64,000 nt of DNA from NCBI GenBank assembly GCA_014529385.2, contig CM043943.1:101369855-101433854 (forward strand). Direction: 5' to 3'. Below the pieces are notes generated by a model. It had not been told where the DNA came from. It did no database searches and saw only the letters and a program-made list of their open reading frames with translations. Both the position numbers and the translations under genes were made by a program. This DNA is from Adiantum capillus-veneris. Lineage: Eukaryota > Streptophyta > Polypodiopsida > Polypodiales > Pteridaceae. Below, piece after piece: positions 50,247 through 61,319 of this stretch; positions within the stretch are counted from its first letter, which is position 1; the number at the start of each line of letters is the position of its first letter.

Positions 50247-51391
50247 TGTGAGCGGGATGAAAACACACACAACGCCTCTATATCAACCCGACACACACTC
50301 TTGGGAAGATACACACACACACTATGGGGCACCACTCGGCTTACACAACACACCTGGCCGAGACACGACACACACCGATGGAGTGAGAGGAGAGAGACTA
50401 TCCACTTGCCCACTCCACACAGAGACACACACACACACACACACACCCAAAAAACTCAGCTCAAAAGAGGAGCACTTCTAATGTTTAGATACAAATGAGC
50501 TTGGGCCAACACCAATGGGGCAAACAGCTCACACAATATGGGTAAAATATGCTAGATACAATCACAAATTGGAGAAGAAGCTTAATTCATAGGAGAAACT
50601 TACACAACCGAAACAGCAGAAACACAATAAGGAATTTGGCAAAATGGACAGCGCCATCGCATCTGGAATGGCCCAAAACCCTAGTCCACAATGTCAAAGT
50701 GCTCAAATCCGACCTCGGATGAGCAGTTACGACTAAAACAAGCTCCAAAATGAGCAAAAAACACACCTGCGGTTGTTCCTCCTCTCTTCTCCACGTTTTT
50801 TCTGGTCTTCTCTCTGTTTTTTTAGTTCCCACACTTAGCTTTATCACTTGGGCACCCTTGGTCTTTTATATGACCTCAAACGGACCCCGAACAGGCCAAA
50901 AACTGACCTCGCAGTGCATAGTTGTCACCTTTTTGCATCATCCAGATACATGGCACTCATTTCTTTTCAACAATGCGTCTCGCAACCACGTGAAGTGGCC
51001 CCAAAAAGTGTTCCTAATGATGAACTTTCTGCATAACTCTCACAAGAAGACACCCACGTTGTGTCCGTCCTCATCCGCGTGCAAATATTGACCCCGTTCG
51101 CCCTCCCGACGCCACTAGATGCCATCTGACGCACCTGCTTACCTCATGTCATCGGCCTGCGGATAGCTTCCCGGAGAAGTTTTACGTGCTATAAACTCCT
51201 CATTATTGTAGAAAAAACACACTGGTACTGGTGATAGTGAAAATCGATGCACTAGGTACATGTTGTCCTACCTGTACACGTGTGGGCCCCACATAACCAC
51301 CTGGCTCTGGAGAATGGGCAATTCTTTATTTGATGCACCATGCATGTGTATGTACATATGCGCAATCCCTTGATCCAAAAAACTCTTGACA
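50247..51391 (-). repeat. Element E LTR copy 1 (terminal, 3' LTR)
   Basis: Outer left LTR. Its left edge abuts insertion D with no PBS, as expected for the 3' end of the minus-strand element. Contains CA-rich microsatellite at about 50420-50448. Confidence 0.9.
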
Positions 51392-51441
51392 TAATTTGCC
51401 CACCCCCTAGCCTGCTAGAGCATTCATGCTCAGCAGCAGCA

Positions 51442-52167
51442 CTAGTAGATGCTCATTCCACCTGTATCAAAAGGCCAAAGGCATATCGCCTGATTCACAA
51501 GAAGCATCATAACACCACACCTACATTTGTTAACAATCAACCAAAATGCACCATTGGCATATCCAAGTAACACATCCGCCCTGTCTGGAGTTCCAAAAGT
51601 ATAAATATTGCATGCCACATTCAACCCAACCGATAGAGACAACTCAAGTGACTCATCACCTGGCATCTTTGCTTCACCAGCCATAGCAACAACCTCCAAA
51701 ACATGCACCCAAGTAGCTAAAATCATTGTGTGAAGGTAAAGTTGTTGATATCCAAAGAACAAAAGTATCCTCGCAGCACACATATCCCTAGCATAGGCAT
51801 CCACATAGCTGAGATTGGACTCATATATGCCAAACCCCTTCTCATCATCATAAGCATACTCATCATCACACATAACTTTATCCACATCATAATCATGGCT
51901 AGAACCACTATCCATAGCTTCTAGAATGGGTTCATCAGTCTCCAAGAATACAGATCCCTGCTCTAAACCACAATCATGCTCACAAATCAGTTCAATCACT
52001 GCACATACATCAAAATATGGCTTCAAAACAGGCTCCACATCCAGCAAATCTACAAAATGGATCTCAACCTTGCCCTCTTCCCTAATTTCCCAGGAACTAG
52101 TATCCAAAGATACGTGCTCATCATCAATAACCTCGACCTCACACTCACGCCAATGCATCTTCTTCAA
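51442..52167 (-). CDS. Element E unit 1 ORF2, unrecognised acidic protein (241 aa)
   Basis: Begins MKKMHWRECEVEVIDDEHV, overlapping the end of gag by 23 nt in the +1 frame. The first half is acidic (DDEYAYDDEKGFG). The second half is hydrophobic (ARILLFFGYQQLYLHTMIL, then CGVMMLLVNQAICLWPF) and could contain membrane-associated helices. No retroviral enzyme motif is present. It is the only intact copy of the three; units 2 and 3 share one nonsense codon. It might be translated by frameshift from gag or be a remnant of a lost pol region. Function unknown. Confidence 0.55.
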   Translation of the reverse strand: MKKMHWRECEVEVIDDEHVSLDTSSWEIREEGKVEIHFVDLLDVEPVLKPYFDVCAVIELICEHDCGLEQGSVFLETDEPILEAMDSGSSHDYDVDKVMCDDEYAYDDEKGFGIYESNLSYVDAYARDMCAARILLFFGYQQLYLHTMILATWVHVLEVVAMAGEAKMPGDESLELSLSVGLNVACNIYTFGTPDRADVLLGYANGAFWLIVNKCRCGVMMLLVNQAICLWPFDTGGMSIY

Positions 52168-52951
52168 GACTTTTCAATCCTGTATCCAAAGCATTACTCA
52201 CCTGTTTAGTCTCTTCCATAAACCTGTCAACCTGCAAGACCTCTTTATGCTTCACAATAGACCTTGGGAAGAAACGAGAAACATCATAGGGTAGGCTACT
52301 TTTCACCTGCTTAGGCTTAACTTCATCTTCCATGCCAAATCCATTTTGCACATGCATACATGTACTGATACCATGTTCCTCAAGACGCTTAAACTTCCAT
52401 TCCTTCTGCTTTGTAATGCATACCGCATCTTCAAAAGACTCGGGCATCTTCAACTCAACCTCGAACCGCAACCAAGGTGACAAACCATCAACAAAAGAAC
52501 TTTTCTTCAATGAACAAGGGGGGGTCTCATCCTTAAGAGCAACACACCAACGAGTCCATAAATCTGTAAAACCTTGTGCATAGGCATCAACACCTTGCTT
52601 AAGAGCATTGAGCTCATTCCATACTGCATTTGCATCTTCAAAAACCTCGAAACGCTCTAAAAAAGCTTCTATAAACTTGTCAAGACTCAAACCATAAGAA
52701 GAAGCCACTTCTTCTTTAGCTTCCAAGTCCATGAACCAAACACGGGTCTCATCTTTTAAAAGCAATCCAAATAGCCTCAAAATCTTCTCCTCATCACACA
52801 TATTGTTGCTTATGCATGCCACCTCGACTTGCTCCAGAAAGTCTTCCGCATCTTCACCACTTCTTCCATGAAATTCCGGATAAGAGAAAGCCATGGCTAC
52901 CCAAGTTACGATGCTTTGAGAACCTCTTCGAACACACGTACAAGAACCCAA
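52145..52951 (-). CDS. Element E unit 1 gag (268 aa)
   Basis: An intact frame. The likely initiator is the Met of MAFSYPEFHGRSGEDAEDFL (codon 20), since this matches the usual gag start PxFxGxxxEDAxxFL. Capsid-type segments follow: RLFGLLLKDETRVWFMDL, FIEAFLERFEVFEDANAVW, YAQGFTDLWTRWCVAL and SSFVDGLSPWLRFEVEL. This is the Retrotrans_gag fold pattern. No zinc knuckle was seen. It lacks a 4-residue GSCQ-type insertion present in units 2 and 3. As in TR-GAG elements, gag is the only recognisable retroviral protein. Confidence 0.82.
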   Translation of the reverse strand: MGSCTCVRRGSQSIVTWVAMAFSYPEFHGRSGEDAEDFLEQVEVACISNNMCDEEKILRLFGLLLKDETRVWFMDLEAKEEVASSYGLSLDKFIEAFLERFEVFEDANAVWNELNALKQGVDAYAQGFTDLWTRWCVALKDETPPCSLKKSSFVDGLSPWLRFEVELKMPESFEDAVCITKQKEWKFKRLEEHGISTCMHVQNGFGMEDEVKPKQVKSSLPYDVSRFFPRSIVKHKEVLQVDRFMEETKQVSNALDTGLKSLEEDALA

Positions 52952-53811
52952 AACTTTTCACTATCCAATCCCCAGAAACTTCAATGGAGCTCAACTTTAG
53001 ATAAGGACAAACACATGCACATCAAATGAGTTTTCATAGTTGATCATCGGAATTACAACAGGCAAAGGACATTCCTGTATCTCTCTTAATCTTGTTGGCC
53101 CGAACATAAAGACTAGGCACTGCTGGAAAAACATCTTCCTGGACACATGAACATTAATCTGGATTCTCTGAGTTAAATGAAAAGGAGTGAATTGAGGGCC
53201 ATTTTGATCATCCATTAAAGTCAACCATGCAGCTCCCAAGAAGGCACACCTGACTTAACCTCTGATTTTGCCAAAATTTCAGCAGCATAACAGCATAAAT
53301 GGCTCAAAAGACCAAAAAACCAGCCATCATAACTTGGAAAAATTTTGGCAGAGTTTCCCTAGAAATAGAGCAGTAGGAACCCAAAATATAGACTGTATAT
53401 GTATGCATAAACTGTCAACAATAGAACCCGAGCATCAAGTAGCACTCACTGGTACATAGCCTATGGCGAGGTCACAAAAAGGGTGCTCCAGCTACCTGTA
53501 TGACCGAAAGGATCTCCACATTTGAGAATCTCCCAACTCAATAAAAACCTCACGCTATCGACCCTCACACGAAGGCTAATGAAAATCGCGTATAGTCAAG
53601 TCTCAGAAATGGCTGGGATTGCCAAATATAACCAAGTATGGCTCCACAAATGTGTTCAATGACATTTTCCACAAGTAACGTACAATCCAACAAACAATGC
53701 GCTCAAATAGGCGTCAAGTGATGCATACCCACAACAACTGCAAGTGACATCACTGCTAGTAGATCACTATACTCCAGCTACCTGTACCTGTGTGAATCAC
53801 CTGTACCTGTC

Positions 53812-53868
53812 CCTGTAACCTATAACCTATAACCTGTAATCTGCAACCTGCAACCTGTAATTCCGAAT
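53812..53868 (-). repeat. Short ACCTGTA-type tandem repeat next to the PBS in unit 1
   Basis: Five to six imperfect 7-10 bp units (ACCTATA, ACCTGTA, TCTGCA, ACCTGCA) lie between the PBS and the gag leader. Copy number differs among the three units (also 57510-57556 and 61206-61246). Confidence 0.8.
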
Positions 53869-53906
53869 CTCGAAGCTCGAAGCTCGAAGGAGAAGGTACT
53901 CGAAGA

Positions 53907-53930
53907 AGATCCTCCGTGGGGGCGCCAAAA
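53907..53930 (-). promoter_or_regulatory. Primer-binding site-like sequence of element E (unit 1)
   Basis: On the minus strand TTGGCGCCCCCACGGAGGA follows the LTR end (CTCACA) after a few bases. The TGGCGCC start is shared by tRNA-Lys, tRNA-Arg and tRNA-Asp sites, so the primer tRNA is not assigned. Repeated at 57604-57627 and 61294-61317. Confidence 0.7.
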
Positions 53931-53933
53931 GAA

Positions 53934-55075
53934 TGTGAGCGGGATGAAAACACACACAGCGCCTCTATATCGACCCGACACACACTCTTGGGAAGATACA
54001 CACACACACTATGAGGCACCACTCGGCTTACACAACACACCTGGCCGAGACACGACACACACCGATGGAGTGAGAGGAGAGAGACTATCCACTTGTCCAC
54101 TCCACACAGAGACACACACATACACACACACCCAAAAAACTCAGCTCAAAAGAGGAGCACTTCTGATGTGTAGATACAAATGAGCTTGGGCCAACACCAA
54201 TGGGGCAAACAGCTCACACAATATGGGTAAAATATGCCAGATACAATCACAAATTGGAGAAGAAGCTTCATTAATAGGAGAAACTTACACAGTCAAAACG
54301 ATAGAAAAACAATGAGTAATTTGTCAAAATGGACAGCGCCATTGAGTCTCGAATGGCCCAAAACCCCAGTCTACAATGTCAAAGTGCTCAAATCCGACCT
54401 GGGATGAGCAGTTACGGCCAAAACAAGCTCCAAAATGAGCAAAAAACACACCTGCGGCTATTCCTCCTCTCTCTCCACGTTTTTTCTGGTTTGATCTCTG
54501 TTTTTTCAGTTCCCACACTTAGCTTTATCACTTGGGCACCCTTGGCCTTTTAGATGACCTCAAACGGACCCCGAACAGGCCAAAAACTGACCTCGCAGTG
54601 CATAGTTGTCACCTTTTTGCATCATTCGGATACTTGGCACTCATTTCTTTTCAACAATGCGTCTCGCAACCACGTGAAGTGGCCCCAAAAAGTGGTCCTA
54701 ATGATGACCTTTCTGCATAACTCTCACAAGAAGACACCCACGTTGTGTCCGTCCTCATCCGCGTGCAAATATTGACCCCGTTCGCCCTCCCGACGCCACT
54801 AGATGCCATCTGACGCACCTGCTTACCTCATGTCGTCGGCCCGCGGATAGCTTCCTGGAGAAGTTTTACGCACTATAAACTCCTCATTATTGTAGAAAAA
54901 ACACACTGGTACTGGTCATAGTGAAAATCGATGCACTAGGTACATGCTGTCCTACCTGAACACATGTGGGCCCCACATAACCACCTGGCTCTGGAGAATG
55001 GGCAATTCATTATTTGATGCACCATGCATGTGTATGTACATATGCGCAATCCCTTGATCCAAAAAACTCTTGACA
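53934..55075 (-). repeat. Element E LTR copy 2 (shared, internal)
   Basis: It serves as 5' LTR for unit 1 and 3' LTR for unit 2. The PBS of unit 1 lies directly to its left and the PPT of unit 2 to its right. Confidence 0.9.
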
Positions 55076-55125
55076 TAATTTGCCCACCCCCTAGCCTGCT
55101 AGAGCATTCATGCTCAACAGCAGCA

Positions 55126-55851
55126 CTAGTAGATGCTCATTCCACCTGTATCAAAAGGCCAAAGGAAAATCGCCTGATTCACAAGAAGCATCATAACACC
55201 ACACCTACATTTGTTCACAATCAACCAAAATGCACCATTGGCATATCCAAGTAACACATCCGCCCTGTCTGGAGTTCCAAAAGTATAAATATTGCATGCC
55301 ACATTCAACCCAACCGATAGAGACAACTCAAGTGACTCATCACCTGGCATCTTTGCTTCACCAGCCATAGCAACAACCTCCAAAACATGCACCCAAGTAG
55401 CTAAAATCATTGTGTGAAGGTAAAGTTGTTGATATCCAAAGCACAAAAGTATCCTCGCAGCACACATATCCCTAGCATAGGCATCCACATAGCTGAGATT
55501 GGACTCATATATGCCAAACCCCTTCTCATCATCATAAGCATACTCATCATCACACATAACTTTATCCACATCATAATCATGGCTAGAACCACTATCCATA
55601 GCTTCTAGAATGGGTTCATCAGTCTCCAAGAATACAGATCCCTACTCTAAAACACAATCATGCTCACAAATCAGTTCAATCACTGCACATACATCAAAAT
55701 ATGGCTTCAAAACAGGCTCCACATCCAACAAATCCACAAAATGGATCTCAACCTTGCCCTCTTCCCTAATTTCCCAGGAACTAGTATCCAAAGATACGTG
55801 CTCATCATCAATAACCTCGACCTCACACTCACGCCAATGCATCTTCTTCAA
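55126..55851 (-). pseudogene. Element E unit 2 ORF2, one nonsense codon
   Basis: Same as unit 1 ORF2 but split by TAG (plus-strand CTA at 55642-55644) where unit 1 has CAG (Gln). Otherwise open on both sides (55126-55629 and 55642-55851). Confidence 0.8.
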
Positions 55852-56647
55852 GACTTTTCAATCCTGTATCCAAAGCATTACTCACCTCTTTAGTCTCTTC
55901 CATAAACCTGTCAACCTGCAAGACCTCTTTATGCTTCACAATAGACCTTGGGAAGAAACGAGAAACATCATAGGGTAGGCTACTTTTCACCTACTTAGGC
56001 TTAACTTCATCTTCCATGCCAAATCCATTTTGCACATGCATACATGTACTGATACCATGTTCCTCAAGACGCTTAAACATCCATTCCTTGTGCTTTGCAA
56101 TGCATACCGCATCTTCAAAAGACTCAAGCGTCTTCAACTCAACCTCGAACCGCAACCAAGGTGACAAACCATCAACAAAAGAACTTTTCTTCAATGAACA
56201 AGGGGGGGTCTCATCCTTAAGAGCAACACACCAACGAGTCCATAAATCTGTAAAACCTTGTGCATAGGCATCAACACCTTGACAAGAACCTTGCTTAAGA
56301 GCATTGAGCTCATTCCATACTGCATTTGCATCTTCAAAAACCTCGAAACGCTCTAAAAAAGCTTCTATAAACTTGTCAAGACTCAAACCATAAGAAGAAG
56401 CCACTTCTTCTTTAGCTTCCAAGTCCATGAACCAAACACGGGTCTCATCTTTCAAAATCAATCAAAATAGCCTCAAAATCTTCTCCTCATCACACATATT
56501 GTTGCTTATGCATGCCACCTCGACTTGCTCCAGAAAGTCTTCCGCATCTTCACCGCTTCTTCCATGAAATTCCGGATAAGAGAAAGCCATGGCTACCCAA
56601 GTTACGATGCTTTGAGAACCTCTTTGAACACACGTACAAGAACCCAA
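55829..56647 (-). pseudogene. Element E unit 2 gag, two nonsense codons
   Basis: Homologous to unit 1 gag. A stop at 56462-56464 falls in the capsid domain and another at 55991-55993 replaces a Gln codon (KPKQ in unit 1). It has the four-residue insertion after LNALKQG. Confidence 0.82.
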
Positions 56648-57629
56648 AACTTTTCACTATCCAATCCCCAGAAACTTCAATGGAGCTCAACTTTAGATAA
56701 GGACAAACACATGCACATCAAATGAGTTTTCATAGTTGATCATCGGAATTACAACATGCAAAGGACATTCTTGTATCTCTCTTAATCTTGTTGGCCCAAA
56801 CATAAAGACTAGGCACTGCTAGAAAAAGATCTTCCTGGACACATGAACATTAATCTGGATTCTCTGAGTTAAATGAAAAGGAGTGAATTGAGGGCCATTT
56901 TGATCATCCATTAAAGTCAACCATGCAGCTCCCAGGAAGGCACACCTGACTTAACCTCTGATTTTGCCCAAATTTCAGCAGCATAACAGCATAAATGGCT
57001 CAAAAGACCAAAAAACCAGCCATCATAACTTGGAAAAATTTTGGCAGAGTTTCCTTAGAAATAGAGCAGTAGGAACCCAAAATATAGACTGTATATGTAT
57101 GCATAAACTGTCAACAATAGAACCCGAGCATCAAGTAGCACTCACTAGTACATAGCCTATGGCGAGGTCACAAAAAGGGTACTCCAGCTACCTGTATCAC
57201 CGAAAGGATCTCCACATTTGAGAATCTCCCAACTCAATAAAAACCTCACGCTATCGACCCTCACACGAAGGCTAATGCAAATCGCGTATAGTCAAGTCTC
57301 AGAAATGGCAGGGACTGCCAAATACAACCAAGTATGGCTCCTCAAATGTGTTCCATGACAGTTTCCACAAGTAACGTACAATCCAACAAACAATGCGCTC
57401 AAATAGGCGCCAAGTGATGCATACCCACAACAACTGCAAGTGACATCACTGCTAGTAGATCACTATACTCCAGCTACCTGTACCTGTGTGAATCACCTGT
57501 ACCTATCCCTGTAACCTGTAACCTGCAACCTGTAATCTGCAACCTGCAACCTGTAATCCCGAATCTCGAAGCTCGAAGCTCGAAGCAGAAGGTACTCGAA
57601 GAAGATCCTCCGTGGGGGCGCCAAAAGAA

Positions 57630-58772
57630 TGTGAGCGGGATGAAAACACACACAGCGCCTCTGTATCGACCCGACACACACTCTTGGGAAGATACACACA
57701 CACACTATGAGGCACCACTCAGCTTACACAACACACCTGGCCGAGACACGACACACACCGATGGAGTGAGAGGAGAGAGACTATCCACTTGTCCACTCCA
57801 CACAGAGACACACACATACACACACACCCAAAAAACTCAGCTCAAAAGAGGAGCACTTCTGATGTGTAGATACAAATGAGCTTGGGCCAACACCAATGGG
57901 GCAAACAGCTCACACAATATGGGTAAAATATGCCAGATACAATCACAAATTGGAGAAGAAGCTTCATTAATAGGAGAAACTTAGACAGTCAAAAGGATAG
58001 AAAAACAATGAGTAATTTGTCAAAATGGACAGCGCCATTGCGTGTGGAATGGCCCAAAACCCCAGTCTACAATGTCAAAGTGCTCAAATCCGACCTGGGA
58101 TGAGCAGTTACGGCCAAAACAAGCTCCAAAATGAGCAAAAAACACACCTGCGGCTGTTCCTCCTCTCTTCTCCACGTTTTTTCTGGTTTGATCTCTGTTT
58201 TTTCAGTTCCCACACTTAGCTTTATCACTTGGGCACACTTGGCCTTTTAGATGACCTCAAACGGACCCCGAACAGGCCAAAAACTGACCTCGCAGTGCAT
58301 AGTTGTCACCTTTTTGCATCATTTGGATACTTGGCACTCATTTCTTTTCAACAATGCGTCTCGCAACCACGTGAAGTGGCCCCAAAAATTGATCCTAATG
58401 ATGACCTTTCTGCATAACTCTCACAAGAAGACACCCACGTTGTGTCCGTCCTCATCCGCGTGCAAATATTGACCCCGTTCGCCCTCCTGACGCCACTAGA
58501 TGCCATCTGACGCACCTCCTTACCTCATGTCGTCGGCCCGCGGATAGCTTCCTGGAGAATTTTTACGCACTATAAACTCCTCATTATTGTAGAAAAAACA
58601 CACTGGTACTGGTGATAGTGAAAATCGATGCACTAGGTACATGCTGTCCTACCTGTACACATGTGGGCCCCACATAACCACCTGGCTCTGGAGAATGGGC
58701 AATTCTTTATTTGATGCACCATGCATGTGTATGTACATATGCGCAATCCCTTGATCCAAAAAACTCTTGACA
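57630..58772 (-). repeat. Element E LTR copy 3 (shared, internal)
   Basis: It shares with copy 4 the change CCAAAAATTGATC (in copies 1 and 2 CCAAAAAGTG), indicating that copies 3 and 4 are closer to each other. Confidence 0.9.
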
Positions 58773-58822
58773 TAATTTGCCCACCCCCTAGCCTGCTAGA
58801 GCATTCATGCTCAGCAGCAGCA

Positions 58823-59548
58823 CTAGTAGATGCTCATTCCACCTGTATCAAAAGGCCAAAGGCATATCGCCTGATTCACAAGAAGCATCATAACACCACA
58901 CCTACATTTGTTAACAATCAACCAAAATGCACCATTGGCATATCCAAGTAACACATCCGCCCTGTCTGGAGTTCCAAAAGTATAAATATTGCATGCCACA
59001 TTCAACCCAACCGATAGAGACAACTCAAGTGACTCATCACCTGGCATCTTTGCTTCACCAGCCATAGCAACAACCTCCAAAACATGCACCCAAGTAGCTA
59101 AAATCATTGTGTGAAGGTAAAGTTGTTGATATCCAAAGAACAAAAGTATCCTCGCAGCACACATATCCCTAGCATAGGCATCCACATAGCTGAGATTGGA
59201 CTCATATATTCCAAACCCCTTCTCATCATCATAAGCATACTCATCATCACACATAACTTTATGCACATCATAATCATGGCTAGAACCACTATCCATAGCT
59301 TCTAGAATGGGTTCATCAGTCTCCAAGAGTACAGATCCCTACTCTAAAACACAATCATGCTCACAAATCAGTTCAATCACTGCACATACATCAAAATATG
59401 GCTTCAAAACAGGCTCCACATCCAACAAATCCACAAAATGGATCTCAACCTTGCCCTCTTCCCTAATTTCCAAGGAACTAGTATCCAAAAATACGTGCTC
59501 ATCATCAATAACCTCGACCTCACACTCACGCCAATGCATCTTCTTCAA
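58823..59548 (-). pseudogene. Element E unit 3 ORF2, same nonsense codon as unit 2
   Basis: TAG at plus 59339-59341, at the same codon as in unit 2. The rest is open (58823-59326 and 59339-59548). Confidence 0.8.
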
Positions 59549-60344
59549 GACTTTTCAATCCTGTATCCAAAGCATTACTCACCTCTTTAGTCTCTTCCAT
59601 AAACCTGTCAACCTGCAAGACCTCTTTATGATTCACAATAGACCTTGGGAAGAAACGAGAAACATCATAGGGTAGGCTACTTTTCACCTGCTTAGGCTTA
59701 ACTTCATCTTCCATGCCAAATCCATTTTGCACATGCATACATGTACTGATACCATGTTCCTCAAGACGCTTAAACTTCCATTCCTTGTGCTTTGCAATGC
59801 ATACCGCATGTTCAAAAGACTCGGGCGTCTTCAACTCAACCTCGAACCGCAACCAAGGTGACAAACCATCAACAAAAGAACTTTTTTTCAATGAACAAGG
59901 GGGGGTCTCATCCTTAAGAGCAACACACCAACGAGTCCATAAATCTGTAAAACCTTGTACATAGGCATGAACACCTTGACAAGAACCTTGCTTAAGAGCA
60001 TTGAGCTCATTCCATACTGCATTTGCATCTTCAAAAACCTCAAAACGCTCTAAAAAAGCTTCTATAAACTTTTGAAGACTCAAACCATAAGAAGAAGCCA
60101 CTTCTTCTTTAGCTTCCAAGTCCATGAACCAAACACGGGTCTCATCTTTCAAAAGCAATCCAAATAGCCTCAAAATCTTCTCCTCATCACACATATTGTT
60201 GCTTATGCATGCCACCTCGACTTGCTCCAGAAAGTCTTCCGCATCTTCACCACTTCTTCCATGAAATTCCGGATAAGAGAAAGCCATGGCTACCCAAGTT
60301 ACGATGCTTTGAGAACCTCTTCGAACACACGTACAAGAACCCAA
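59526..60344 (-). CDS. Element E unit 3 gag (272 aa)
   Basis: Intact, with the same domain layout as unit 1 plus the four-residue insertion. Several private changes include LSLQKFIEAF instead of LSLDKFIEAF and GVHAYVQGFTDL instead of GVDAYAQGFTDL. It could still give a capsid protein if transcribed. Likely initiator is the internal Met of MAFSYPEFHG. Confidence 0.82.
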   Translation of the reverse strand: MGSCTCVRRGSQSIVTWVAMAFSYPEFHGRSGEDAEDFLEQVEVACISNNMCDEEKILRLFGLLLKDETRVWFMDLEAKEEVASSYGLSLQKFIEAFLERFEVFEDANAVWNELNALKQGSCQGVHAYVQGFTDLWTRWCVALKDETPPCSLKKSSFVDGLSPWLRFEVELKTPESFEHAVCIAKHKEWKFKRLEEHGISTCMHVQNGFGMEDEVKPKQVKSSLPYDVSRFFPRSIVNHKEVLQVDRFMEETKEVSNALDTGLKSLEEDALA

Positions 60345-61319
60345 AACTTTTCACTATCCAATCCTCAGAAACTTCAATGGAGCTCAACTTTAGATAAGGA
60401 CAAACACATGCACATCAAATGAGTTTTCATAGTTGATCATCGGAATTACAACAGGCAAAGGACATTCCTGTATCTCTCTTAATCTTCTTGGCCCGAACAT
60501 AAAGACTAGGCACTGCTGGAAAAAGATCTTCCTGGACACATGAACATTAATCTGGATTCTCTAAGTTAAATGAAAAGGAGTGAATTGAGGGCCATTTTGA
60601 TCATCCATTAAAGTCAACCATGCAGCTCCCAAGAAGGCACACCTGACTTAACCTCTGATTTTGCCAAAATTTCAGCAGCATAACAGCATAAATGGCTCAA
60701 AAGATCAAAAAACCAGCCATCATAACTTGGAAAAATTTTGGCAGAGTTTCCCTAGAAATAGAGCAGTAGGAACCCAAAATATAGACTGTATATGTATGCA
60801 TAAACTGTCAACAATAGAACCCGAGCATCAAGTAGCACTCACTAGTACATAGCCTATGGCGAGGTCACAAAAAGGGTGCTCCAGCTACCTGTATCACCGA
60901 AAGGATCTCCACATTTGAGAATCTCCCAACTCAATAAAAACCTCATGCTATCGACCCTCACACGAAGGCTAATGCAAATCGCGTATAGTCAAGTCTCAGA
61001 AATGGCTGGGACTGCCAAATACAACCAAGTATGGCTCCACAAATGTGTTCAATGACAATTTCCACAAGTAACGTACAATCCAGCAAACAATGCACTCAAA
61101 TAGGCGCCAAGTGATGCATACCCACAACAACTGTAAGTGATATCACTGCTAGTAGATCACTATACTCCAGCTACCTGTACCTGTGTGAATCACCTGTACC
61201 TGTCCCTGTAACCTGTAACCTGTAATCTGCAACCTGCAACCTGTAATCCCGAATCTCAAAGCTCGAAGCTCGAAGTAGAAGGTACTCGAAGAAGATCCTC
61301 CGTGGGGGCGCCAAAAGAA

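Noticed and set aside
51723-52294. Plus-strand open frames in element E units (for example 51730-51924 and 51926-52294), repeated in all units
   Set aside because: They are antisense shadows of ORF2 and gag; repetition just reflects the tandem units.
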